NCBI GenBank assembly: GCA_036378155.1
Contig: DASUXA010000071.1
Location: forward strand, 1-16,803
Source: DASUXA01 sp036378155
GTDB lineage: Bacteria > Actinomycetota > Actinomycetes > Mycobacteriales > Micromonosporaceae
DNA: 16,803 bases
Reading direction: 5' to 3'
The number at the start of each line of letters is the position of its first letter. Positions within the stretch are counted from its first letter, which is position 1. The notes under the pieces are model-generated. The model did no database searches. It was given only the letters and a program-made list of their open reading frames with translations, and was not told the DNA's origin. Made by a program: the position numbers and the translations under genes. Below are positions 1 through 7,691 of this stretch, piece by piece.

Positions 1-3000
1 TTGGGTCTCCCCGGCGGCGATACCCGCCGCCAGCAGCCCCCAGCCGGTGAAATCGGCAGGCACGTCGGCGAGCACGAACCGGTCCGGGTGCTCGACCTGC
101 GCCGAGCGGACCAGCCCCCACACCGGACCGCTCACCACCGAGGCGGCGGCACCGCCCACCCCGAGCGCACCGCCTGCCCCGACCGCGCCACGGGTCAACA
201 TCACCAGCCGGGAACCAGCGAACCGCTCGTCACCGATCCAGCCCTGCACCACGTCCAGCGCCTCGGACAGCCCTTCGCGGACCGCGTACGGGACGTCGTC
301 GTCCTCGTCCGGCAGGTACGGCACGACGACGACGGACGGCAGGGCACCGACCGCCAGGTCGACGACGGAGCCGAGGTCGTAGTACAGCGGGGCGTTGATG
401 CCCGCCGCGCCCAGGGCGTCGGAGATGTCGGCGGCGCGCGGGTCGGTACCGACGACCGCCCAGCGCTGGCTCGCCAGGTCCACCTCGCCGACCGGGACCT
501 CGGTCCATTCCAGGTGGTACAGGGTCGAGCCCGACCCGGTGCCGGCGAGCGCCCCGTCCCTCGGCAGCCGACGCAGCGCCAGCCCGGACACCTCGCCGAT
601 CGGGTCGCCCTGACCGTCGTGCAGGGTGATCGCCACGCCGCGGTCAGTCCGGGTGCTCAGCCGCACCCGCAGGGTACGAGCGCCGCCGGCGACCACCCGC
701 ACGCCGCTCCACGAGAACGGCAGCAGCAGTCCGGCGACGTCGGAGTCGGCGACCGACCCGTCCGGCTCGGCGCGTCCCGTGCCGTGTCGCGACCCGGAAC
801 AGTCGTCGAGGACCAGCATGTGCAGGGCGGCGTCGAGCAGCGCCGGGTGTACCGCGAACCGGTCGGCGTCGACCGCGACGGAGTCGGGGAGCCGTACCTC
901 GGCGTAGATGTCGTCGCCGACCCGCCAGGCTTCGGTCAGACCCTGGAACGCGGGTCCGTACTCGTACCCGGCGTCGGCGAGACGCTCGTAGGCGCTGCGC
1001 AGGTCGACCGGGGTACCGTCCGCCGGCGGCCACGCCGTGCCCGGCTCGGTGACTGCCGCGCCGACCGAGACGGTACCGGTCGCGTGCCGCGTCCAGGCGG
1101 CGTCCGGGTCGTCGGCGGGACGGGAGTGGATGGTCAGGGCGCGGCGACCGTCCGCGTCGGCACCGGCGATCGCGACCTGTACCTGTACCGCGCCGGTCTC
1201 CGGCAGCACCAGCGCGGCTTCCAGGGTGAGGTCCTCGACCAGGTCGGCGTCGGCGGTGGCGGCTGCCTCCAGGGCGAGTTCGACGAAGGCGGTACCCGGC
1301 AGCAGGACGACCCCGTTGACGGCGTGGTCGGCGAGCCAGGGCGTACCGGTCCGGGACAGGTTCCCGGTGAGCAGGAAGCCGCCGTCGTCGGCGACCGGTA
1401 CCACGGCATCCAGCAGCGGATGGGCGGCGACGGTGATACCGCCGGTGGTGCGAACACCGGACTGGTCGGTGCCGTCCAGCCAGTACCGGTGCCGGTCGAA
1501 CGCGTAGGTGGGCAGGTCGACGTGGCGCGTGGCGGGACCGAGCACGCTCGCCCAGGCGACCGCCGCGCCGCGCACGTACGCCTGGGCGGCGGCGAGCAGG
1601 AACTGCCGCCAGTCCCCGGCATTGCGCCGCAGCGACCCGGCGACCTGGGCGTCGAACCCCGCGTCGGCGACGATGTCCTCCAGGCTGCCGACCAGGATCG
1701 GGTGCGGGCTGACCTCGAGGAACAGCGGTCGGGTGTACTCGGCGAAGGCGCGGATCGCGGTGTCGAAGCGGACCGGGTTGGCGAGGCTGCGGTACCAGTA
1801 CTCCGCGCTCAGCTCGCGCCCGTCGACGAAGGTGCCCGCGCAGGACGAACAGATCGCCACGTCGTCGGCGGCGCTCGGGGTGACGTCGCGGAGTAGCGCG
1901 AGCAGGTCGTCGTGCAGCACTTCGACGTGCGGGGTGTGCGAGGCGTAGTCGACCGGGGTACGCCGGATGTGGACGGTCGCGCCCCAGGTCGCGGTGAACT
2001 CGTCGAGCGCGGTCGGGTCACCGGCGACCACCGTGCTGGACGGTCCGTTGTGCGCCGCGACCCACAACGCGTCCGGCCACGCCGCGATCTTGTCGCGTAC
2101 CTCGTCGACCGGCAGCGAGACCGACATCATGCCGCCGGTACCGCGCAACTTGGCGACGATCTGGCTGCGCAGCGCGACGATCTTCGCGGCGTCCGCGAGG
2201 CTCAGCGCGCCGGCGACGTACGACGCGGCGATCTCGCCCTGGGAGTGACCGACCACCGCCGCCGGTTCGACGCCGACCGAGCGCCAGACCGTGGCGAGCG
2301 ACACCATCACCGCCCACAGCGCGGGCTGGACGACGTCGGCGCTCTCCAGCTCCGGCGCGCCGTCCTCGCCGCGGATCAGGGCGAGCACCGACCAGCCGGT
2401 GTACGGTCGCAGCGCCTCGTCGCACCGGCGCATCTGCTCGGCGAACACGGCGTTGCTGTCCAGCAGGTCGGCGGCCATGCCGACCCACTGCGAACCCTGT
2501 CCGGGGAAGACGAAGACGGGTTGGACGTCGCCTGCCGCGTGCCCGGTCGTCACCGCCGGGTTCGATGTACCGGCGGCCAGGTCGGCGAGCGCCGCGCACA
2601 ACTCGTCCCGGTCGGCGGCGACCACCACGGCACGATGCGCGAACGAGGTACGGCGTGCCAGGGCGGGACCGGCGGCGACCAGATCGTCCCCGCTCGCCGA
2701 GGCGGCGAACGAGCGCAGCCGCTCCGCCTGGGCGCGCAGCGACTTCTCCGACCGGGCGGACAGCACCCACACCAGCGGGGTCGCGGCGGCGACCGGCTTG
2801 ACCGGCGGCTCGTCGCCGTCGGACGGCTCGGGCGCCTGTTCCAGGATCAGGTGGGCGTTGGTACCGCTGATGCCGAAGCTGGACACGGCGGCGCGTGCCG
2901 GGCGGTCGACCGCCGGCCACGGTGTCGCGTCGGTGAGCAGCCGCAGCGCGCCGGACTCCCAGTCCACCTTCGGCGTCGGCTCGTCGACGTGCAGCGTGCG

Positions 3001-6000
3001 GGGCAGTACGCCGTGCCGCATCGCCATCACCATCTTGATGACCCCGGCGACCCCGGCGGCAGCCTGGGTGTGCCCGATGTTCGACTTGACCGAGCCGAGC
3101 CACAGGGGACGGTCGGCGGGGCGGTCCTGCCCGTACGTGGCGAGGACGGCGTGCGCCTCGATCGGGTCGCCCAGGGTGGTACCGGTGCCGTGCGCCTCGA
3201 CCGCGTCCACGTCGCGCGGTTCGAGTCGGGCGTCCGCCAGCGCCTGGCGGATCACCTGCTGCTGGGCGAGGCCGTTCGGTGCGGTCAGCCCGTTGCTCGC
3301 GCCGTCCTGGTTGATCGCGCCGCCCCGGATGACCGCGAGGATCGGGTGCCCGTTGCGGCGGGCGTCGGACAGCCGCTCCAGCAGGAGCAGACCGACCCCT
3401 TCGGCGAAGGCGGTACCGTTCGCCGACGCCGCGAACGCCTTGCACCGCCCGTCCACGGACAGCCCGTTCTGGCGGCTGAACTCGACCAGGTTGCCGGGGT
3501 TCGCCATGAGCGTCACCCCGCCTGCGAGCGCCAGCGAGCACTCGCCCCGGCGCAGCGACTGGACCGCCAGCATGATCGCGACGAGCGACGACGAGCACGC
3601 CGTGTCGACGGTGATCGCCGGTCCCTGCAGTCCGAAGGTGTACGCGATGCGACCGGACGCGACGCTCGGCAGGGTACCGGTCAGCAGGTGACCGTCGGCG
3701 ACCCCGGCGGGCTGGTGCAGGCGCGGTCCGTAGTCGGTCGCCATCGCTCCGACGAACACCCCGGTCGACGATCCGCGCAGGTCGGCGGGGTCGATACCGG
3801 CGCGTTCCAGGGTTTCCCACGCGGTTTCGAGGAGCAGTCGCTGCTGCGGGTCCATGCCCAGCGCTTCGCGCGGGCTGATCCCGAAGAACGCGGCGTCGAA
3901 GGTGTCCGCGTCGTGCAGGAAACCGCCGTACCGGCTGGTCAGCGATCCGGGGCGGTCCGGTCCCGTGCCGAGCAGGGCGTCCAGGTCCCAACCCCGGTTG
4001 GTGGGCAGTTCGGAGATCGCGTCGATGCCGTCGGCGACGACGCGCCACAGGTCCTCGGGCGAGGCGACGCCGCCCGGGTACCGGCAACCCATCGCCACGA
4101 TCGCGAGCGGTTCGTCGACGTCGCCGGCGACCGTCCGGTCCTGCGCCGCGCCGCCCGCGTCGCCCGTGAGCGTCGCGTACAGGTGCCCGGCGAGCCGGTC
4201 CGGAGTCGGGAAGTCGAACACCAGCGTGGTCGGCAGCCGCAGCCCGGTCGCGGTACGCAGCCGGTTGCGCAGCTCGACGGTGCTCGCCGAGTCGAAGCCG
4301 AGGTCCTTGAAGCTGCGCGAGGCGTCGATCGCGTTCGCGTCGGCGTACCCGAGCACCGCCGCTGCCGTGTCGAGTACCAGGTCGCGCAGCGCGCGCCGGC
4401 TGGTCGCCGCGATCGGGGCGGTACCCGGCTCGGCTGCCTGGTCGGTGCCGTCCACGGTCGACGGCAGGGCGGCGACCGGGCGGCGGGCGGTACCGCCCAG
4501 CCAGTACCGCTGCCGCTGGAACCGGTAGGTCGGCAGGTCGGTCAGCCGCGCGCCGGGTACGTCGCACAGCGCCGCCCAGTTCACGGCGCCGCCCCGCGTG
4601 TACGCCTCGGCGAGCGACCGCAGTACCCGACGCGGACCGCCGTCGCCGCGCCGCAGGGTGCCGACGATCGCGACGTCGCACTCGGTCTGCTCGGCGGTTT
4701 CCTCGATGCCGGTGACCAGTACCTGGTGCGGACTGCACTCGATGAACAGCCGGCAGGACCGCTCCAGCGCCTCGCGGGTCGCGTCGGCGAACCGTACCGG
4801 GTGGCGCAGGCTGCGGTACCAGTAGCCGGCGTCCAGCCCCGCGGTGTCCATCGGCTCGCCGGTGAGCGTGGAGATGAACAGGGTCGGTACGGACACCGGC
4901 CGGATCGGCGCGAGCAGGTCGAGCAGTTCCTCCTCGAGCGGTTCGACCGCGGCGGAGTGGGAGGCGTAGTCGACGGGGATGATCTTCGTGCGGTACCCGT
5001 CGGCGTCCAGTCCGGCGCCCAGGTTCTCCAGCGCCTCGACAGGTCCGGACACGACCACGGACCGGGGACCGTTGACGGCGGCGACGGTCACGCCGGGGGC
5101 GGATGCCAGGCGGTCGGTGACCACCTCGACGGGGGCGCCGACGGACATCATGCCGCCGCCGCCCGCGATGCTCGTGATCGCCCGGCTGCGCAGCGCGACC
5201 ACACGGGCGCCGTCGGACAGGGACAGCGCGCCGATGACGGTCGCCGCCGCGATCTCGCCCTGGGAGTGACCGATCACCATGTCCGGCTCGACGCCGCGCG
5301 AGCGCCACAGTTCGGCGAGGGACACCATGACCGCCCACAGCGCCGGCTGGACCACGTCGACCCGGTTGAGGTCGGGCGCGCCGGGTACCCCGCGCAGGAC
5401 GTCGAGCAGCGCATAGTCGACGAACGGTTCGAGGGCGTCGGCGCACCGGGTCAGCCGCTCGGCGAACACCGGCTCGCTGTCGAGCAGGTCCCGCGCCATC
5501 TCCGGCCACTGTGAACCTTGACCGGGGAAGACGAAGGCGCATCCGCCGGCGGCGACGGTACCGGCGACCACCGAGTCGTCGGGGCGGTCGGCGGCGAGGG
5601 CGTCCAGCCCGGCGAGCTTGCCGTCCCCGTCCGGGGCGAGCAGCACCGCGCGGTGTTCCAGTTCGGCACGGGTACGCACCAGCGACAGCGCCACGTCGGC
5701 GGGCTCGGTCGACGGGTCGTCGGCGAGGTGCCGGGCGAGTTCGCGCGCCTGCGCGCGCAGGGCAGGGGCGGACCGGGCGGACAGTACCCACGGCGCGTCG
5801 GCTGCCGGGGTTTCGGGGCGCTCGGGCGCTTCGACGACCGGCGCTTCACCGAGAACCAGGTGGCAGTTGGTGCCGCCCATGCCGAACGAGCTGACCCCGG
5901 CGATCAGCGGTCGGTCCGCGCCCGGCCAGTCGCGCCGGTCCGTCACCACCCGCAGGTTCAGCTCGTCCAGCGGAATCCGCGGGTTCGGCGACTCGTAGTT

Positions 6001-7128
6001 CAGGCTCGCCGGAAGTTCCCGGTGCTTGATGCTCAGGACGACCTTCAGCAGCCCGGCGATCCCGGCGGCGCCTTCCAGGTGCCCGATGTTGGTCTTCACC
6101 GAGCCGACCAGCAGCGGGGCGTCCCCGGGGCGGTCGGCGCCCAGCGCCGCGCCGAGCGCCGCCGCCTCGATCGGGTCGCCCACCGGGGTACCGGTGCCGT
6201 GCAGTTCGACGTACCGCACGTCGGCGGGGCGCACGCCGGCGTCGCGGCAGGCGCGCCGAATGACGTCCTCCTGGGCGCGCTGGTTCGGTACGGTCAGCCC
6301 GTCCCCGCCGCCGTCGTTGTTGACCGCGCCGCCGAGGATCACGGCGTGTACCACGTCGCCGTCGGCGAGAGCCCTGGACAGCGGCTTGAGGACGACGAGA
6401 CCGCCGCCCTCGCCACGGACGTAGCCGTTCGCCCGGCTGTCGAAGGTGTAGCAGCGACCGTCCGGGGACAACGCCCCGAACCGGCCTATCGCGGCGGTCG
6501 TCTCGGGCAGCAGGTTGAGGTTGACGCCGCCGGCCAAGGCCAGGTCGGTGTCGCCGCGCCGCAGACTTTCGCACGCCGTCTGTACGGCGACCAGCGACGA
6601 CGACTGGCCGGAGTCGAGGGTGAGGCTGGGACCACGCAGGCCGAGCAGGTACGACACGCGGTTGGCGATGATTCCCCGCTGGGTCGCGGTGAGCGTGTGC
6701 GAGCTCAGCGCGTCCACCCCGTGCCGGTCGTGCAGGGTGGCGTAGTCGCCGCCGATCGCGCCGACGTACACACCGGTGCGGGTACCGCGCAGGGCGGTCG
6801 GCGCGATGCGGGCGTGCTCGAGCGCCTCCCATGCCAGTTCCAGGGTCAGCCGCTGCTGCGGATCCATGGCAGCGGCTTCGCGCGGGGAGATCCCGAAGAA
6901 CGCGGCGTCGAACCGGTCGACGTCGGCGATGAAGCCGCCGCGCCGGTACTCGGTCACGTCGACGTCGCCCCAGCGCCCTTCGGGCACCTCGGTCACCGCG
7001 TCCTCGCCGGCGCGCAGCAGCCGCCAGAATGCCGCCGGGTCGCCTGCCTCCGGTAGCCGGCAGGACATACCGACAATGGCGATCGGCTCGTCGGTTGCGA
7101 AGGCCCGACTGATCGGCTCACCAACCAT
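1..7128 (-). CDS. Modular type I polyketide synthase, loading module plus module 1 (3' end beyond window)
   Basis: This is the starter subunit of a modular PKS; 2376 residues are visible and the frame stays open to base 1. Domains in order: KSQ about 15-428, with Gln175 in LDSGQSSSL where the catalytic Cys should be, and HGTGT and NIGH kept; AT about 530-830 (GHSQGE with Ser622, YASH 721-724); ACP about 905-985 (LGFDS, Ser947); KS about 1007-1430 (VDTACSSSL, Cys1178); AT about 1537-1840 (Ser1629, YASH 1728-1731); DH about 1900-2180 (His1935 in HxxxGxxxxP, Asp2099 in LLDAALH); then a KR structural half from about 2197 with GLVRSAQVEHPDRF. GHSQG plus YASH is the known methylmalonyl-CoA signature. 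KSQ domains decarboxylate the loaded extender, so a propionyl starter is inferred. The ATG at 7128 has AGAGGTG seven bases upstream, and the KS fold begins within 15 residues, with no docking region, as expected for a first subunit. Whether an ER is present lies outside the window. Confidence 0.96.
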   Translation of the reverse strand, partial: MVGEPISRAFATDEPIAIVGMSCRLPEAGDPAAFWRLLRAGEDAVTEVPEGRWGDVDVTEYRRGGFIADVDRFDAAFFGISPREAAAMDPQQRLTLELAWEALEHARIAPTALRGTRTGVYVGAIGGDYATLHDRHGVDALSSHTLTATQRGIIANRVSYLLGLRGPSLTLDSGQSSSLVAVQTACESLRRGDTDLALAGGVNLNLLPETTAAIGRFGALSPDGRCYTFDSRANGYVRGEGGGLVVLKPLSRALADGDVVHAVILGGAVNNDGGGDGLTVPNQRAQEDVIRRACRDAGVRPADVRYVELHGTGTPVGDPIEAAALGAALGADRPGDAPLLVGSVKTNIGHLEGAAGIAGLLKVVLSIKHRELPASLNYESPNPRIPLDELNLRVVTDRRDWPGADRPLIAGVSSFGMGGTNCHLVLGEAPVVEAPERPETPAADAPWVLSARSAPALRAQARELARHLADDPSTEPADVALSLVRTRAELEHRAVLLAPDGDGKLAGLDALAADRPDDSVVAGTVAAGGCAFVFPGQGSQWPEMARDLLDSEPVFAERLTRCADALEPFVDYALLDVLRGVPGAPDLNRVDVVQPALWAVMVSLAELWRSRGVEPDMVIGHSQGEIAAATVIGALSLSDGARVVALRSRAITSIAGGGGMMSVGAPVEVVTDRLASAPGVTVAAVNGPRSVVVSGPVEALENLGAGLDADGYRTKIIPVDYASHSAAVEPLEEELLDLLAPIRPVSVPTLFISTLTGEPMDTAGLDAGYWYRSLRHPVRFADATREALERSCRLFIECSPHQVLVTGIEETAEQTECDVAIVGTLRRGDGGPRRVLRSLAEAYTRGGAVNWAALCDVPGARLTDLPTYRFQRQRYWLGGTARRPVAALPSTVDGTDQAAEPGTAPIAATSRRALRDLVLDTAAAVLGYADANAIDASRSFKDLGFDSASTVELRNRLRTATGLRLPTTLVFDFPTPDRLAGHLYATLTGDAGGAAQDRTVAGDVDEPLAIVAMGCRYPGGVASPEDLWRVVADGIDAISELPTNRGWDLDALLGTGPDRPGSLTSRYGGFLHDADTFDAAFFGISPREALGMDPQQRLLLETAWETLERAGIDPADLRGSSTGVFVGAMATDYGPRLHQPAGVADGHLLTGTLPSVASGRIAYTFGLQGPAITVDTACSSSLVAIMLAVQSLRRGECSLALAGGVTLMANPGNLVEFSRQNGLSVDGRCKAFAASANGTAFAEGVGLLLLERLSDARRNGHPILAVIRGGAINQDGASNGLTAPNGLAQQQVIRQALADARLEPRDVDAVEAHGTGTTLGDPIEAHAVLATYGQDRPADRPLWLGSVKSNIGHTQAAAGVAGVIKMVMAMRHGVLPRTLHVDEPTPKVDWESGALRLLTDATPWPAVDRPARAAVSSFGISGTNAHLILEQAPEPSDGDEPPVKPVAAATPLVWVLSARSEKSLRAQAERLRSFAASASGDDLVAAGPALARRTSFAHRAVVVAADRDELCAALADLAAGTSNPAVTTGHAAGDVQPVFVFPGQGSQWVGMAADLLDSNAVFAEQMRRCDEALRPYTGWSVLALIRGEDGAPELESADVVQPALWAVMVSLATVWRSVGVEPAAVVGHSQGEIAASYVAGALSLADAAKIVALRSQIVAKLRGTGGMMSVSLPVDEVRDKIAAWPDALWVAAHNGPSSTVVAGDPTALDEFTATWGATVHIRRTPVDYASHTPHVEVLHDDLLALLRDVTPSAADDVAICSSCAGTFVDGRELSAEYWYRSLANPVRFDTAIRAFAEYTRPLFLEVSPHPILVGSLEDIVADAGFDAQVAGSLRRNAGDWRQFLLAAAQAYVRGAAVAWASVLGPATRHVDLPTYAFDRHRYWLDGTDQSGVRTTGGITVAAHPLLDAVVPVADDGGFLLTGNLSRTGTPWLADHAVNGVVLLPGTAFVELALEAAATADADLVEDLTLEAALVLPETGAVQVQVAIAGADADGRRALTIHSRPADDPDAAWTRHATGTVSVGAAVTEPGTAWPPADGTPVDLRSAYERLADAGYEYGPAFQGLTEAWRVGDDIYAEVRLPDSVAVDADRFAVHPALLDAALHMLVLDDCSGSRHGTGRAEPDGSVADSDVAGLLLPFSWSGVRVVAGGARTLRVRLSTRTDRGVAITLHDGQGDPIGEVSGLALRRLPRDGALAGTGSGSTLYHLEWTEVPVGEVDLASQRWAVVGTDPRAADISDALGAAGINAPLYYDLGSVVDLAVGALPSVVVVPYLPDEDDDVPYAVREGLSEALDVVQGWIGDERFAGSRLVMLTRGAVGAGGALGVGGAAASVVSGPVWGLVRSAQVEHPDRFVLADVPADFTGWGLLAAGIAAGETQ

Positions 7129-7135
7129 GACAACG

Positions 7136-7142
7136 CACCTCT
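7136..7142 (-). promoter_or_regulatory. Ribosome binding site of the PKS gene
   Basis: On the minus strand AGAGGTG lies seven bases before the ATG at 7128. It fixes the PKS start, since the KSQ domain begins almost at once after it. Confidence 0.75.
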
Positions 7143-7190
7143 GGCTTTTGCGATGCCGGATACCGGCGACAATTCGCGGTCCTATTTCAA

Positions 7191-7234
7191 GGCGGTACGG
7201 CCGCTGCGGAAAAATCCGTCGCGACCGTGCCGCC
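7191..7234 (-). other. Imperfect stem-loop in the PKS 5' leader
   Basis: GGCGGTACGG (7191-7200) and CCGTGCCGCC (7225-7234) form a ten-base stem with one mismatch. A small inner CGGA/TCCG stem around an A/T run lies inside. It would sit in the untranslated leader of the PKS transcript. No riboswitch class is recognised. Confidence 0.4.
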
Positions 7235-7274
7235 GCTATCGTCCAACCACCCGCCGCAAGCAAGTGGTAACGAG

Positions 7275-7303
7275 AGAGTGTTCAATGCGCTGGACAGTGT
7301 CAA
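7275..7303 (-). promoter_or_regulatory. Possible promoter for the PKS gene
   Basis: On the minus strand a perfect TTGACA (7303-7298) is followed, after 17 bases, by CACTCT (7280-7275). The latter keeps only the A and final T of the TAnnnT pattern. The -35 overlaps a near palindrome TGGACA-G-TGTCAA, so a regulator could bind there. If used, it gives a leader of roughly 140 bases before the PKS ATG. The -10 is weak, so this is tentative. Confidence 0.4.
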
Positions 7304-7335
7304 GGCTGGTCGCAGGGCGTTTGGGTGGCACGTAT

Positions 7336-7375
7336 GGGCTGGCAGGAAGTTGCCACCGGGATGAGCTTGGGATGG
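7336..7375 (+). promoter_or_regulatory. Candidate SARP-type direct-repeat operator
   Basis: GGGCTGG at 7336, GGGATGA at 7358 and GGGATGG at 7369 are spaced 22 and 11 bases apart. SARP regulators are known to bind short direct repeats phased at 11 or 22 bases on one DNA face. A TAnnnT-like TAGTTT begins at 7390 on the plus strand. The adjacent SARP gene makes this plausible, but the repeat sequence itself matches no family consensus I can confirm. Confidence 0.35.
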
Positions 7376-7441
7376 CTGGCGTACCTGACTAGTTTCGGCT
7401 GAGCTAATTGAATAGCCGGCCGCCCCTGCCGGGCGGAACGA

Positions 7442-7468
7442 GTACCGCCGACGAAACGGTCGCGGTAC
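7442..7468 (+). other. Stem-loop just upstream of the 18-codon ORF
   Basis: GTACCGC-C-GAC (7442-7452) pairs with GTCGCGGTAC (7459-7468) around the six-base loop GAAACG, giving ten pairs with one bulged C. It ends 12 bases before the Shine-Dalgarno of the small ORF, so it may be an RNA leader structure or, as DNA, an operator. Confidence 0.5.
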
Positions 7469-7480
7469 GCGTGGCGGCAG

Positions 7481-7490
7481 AAAGGAGGTG
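7481..7490 (+). promoter_or_regulatory. Near-perfect Shine-Dalgarno for the 18-codon ORF
   Basis: AAAGGAGGTG, within AGAAAGGAGGTGACC, is almost the full complement of the 16S rRNA 3' end. It lies six bases before the GTG at 7497. It is the strongest ribosome binding site in the window and the main reason for believing the tiny ORF is translated. Confidence 0.8.
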
Positions 7491-7496
7491 ACCGCC

Positions 7497-7553
7497 GTGA
7501 GGGTTGTCTGCACCAAGGCGATCAATGGTCTCCGGGTGGTCTGCACCCGATAG
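7497..7553 (+). CDS. 18-residue repeat-containing peptide (leader peptide or precursor), unknown function
   Basis: The ORF starts with GTG, ends with TAG and encodes MRVVCTKAINGLRVVCTR. It holds two copies of RVVCT eleven residues apart. The DNA of each copy, GGGTnGTCTGCACC, is 13 of 14 identical with a period of 33 bases. The evidence for translation is the exceptional ribosome binding site. It lies between two stem-loops (7442-7468 and 7574-7604) and 138 bases upstream of the condensation-domain gene, probably on the same transcript. That layout fits a regulatory leader peptide or attenuator. It also fits a tiny ribosomal precursor followed by an expression-tuning hairpin. I do not recognise the family. 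The alternative is that the 33-base repeats are protein-binding DNA sites and the ORF is incidental. Confidence 0.5.
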   Translation: MRVVCTKAINGLRVVCTR

Positions 7554-7573
7554 TCGACCGCCGGGACATGGTC

Positions 7574-7604
7574 GCGCCCGGACGCCTGGACGTGGTCCGG
7601 GCGC
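7574..7604 (+). terminator. Perfect 10-bp stem hairpin after the small ORF (attenuator or partial terminator)
   Basis: GCGCCCGGAC (7574-7583) and GTCCGGGCGC (7595-7604) are exact complements around an 11-base loop. A short CCTTT run follows. It starts 20 bases after the small ORF stop and 88 bases before the condensation-domain start, so it could end or reduce transcription between the two. Confidence 0.6.
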
Positions 7605-7691
7605 CGACCTTTCCGCCGCGGTCGGACCGTCCGCCCGACCCGATCACGCACCAGTCACTGATCCGCGTCTGTCGATCACCAAGGAGTCATC

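Larger units (their letters stand above)
7129..7496. other. Divergent intergenic regulatory region between the PKS and the small-peptide/condensation operon
   Basis: No convincing gene lies in these 368 bases. The region is visibly less GC-rich than its neighbours and is rich in symmetry. It contains a GCCGG-ATA-CCGGC palindrome at 7155-7167, a long imperfect hairpin at 7191-7234, a possible minus-strand promoter at 7275-7303, an inverted repeat GGTGGCA/TGCCACC (7324-7330 and 7351-7357), direct repeats of GGGnTG phased by 22 and 11 bases (7336, 7358, 7369) and a stem-loop at 7442-7468. The position between divergent biosynthetic transcripts makes it the likely control point of the cluster. 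Confidence 0.7.

Noticed and set aside
1..1896. Plus-strand open frame at the left edge
   Set aside because: It is antisense to the DH and second AT region, with low-complexity Gly/Val/Arg composition and no domain.
1912..5514. Long plus-strand open frame across the PKS region
   Set aside because: It is Arg/Gly/Asp/Val-rich with no recognisable domain, and lies antisense to a PKS frame whose KS, AT, ACP and DH motifs are all in one register. High GC removes stop codons from other frames.
2018..5791. Long minus-strand open frame of about 1257 codons
   Set aside because: It is a shifted frame of the PKS, Arg/Pro/Ala-rich, and its register differs from that of all the catalytic motifs.
7285..7392. 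35-codon plus-strand ORF in the divergent promoter region (starts MRWTV)
   Set aside because: The ribosome site is weak, there are no recognisable features, and it overlaps the direct repeats and the putative minus-strand promoter. It is more likely regulatory DNA.
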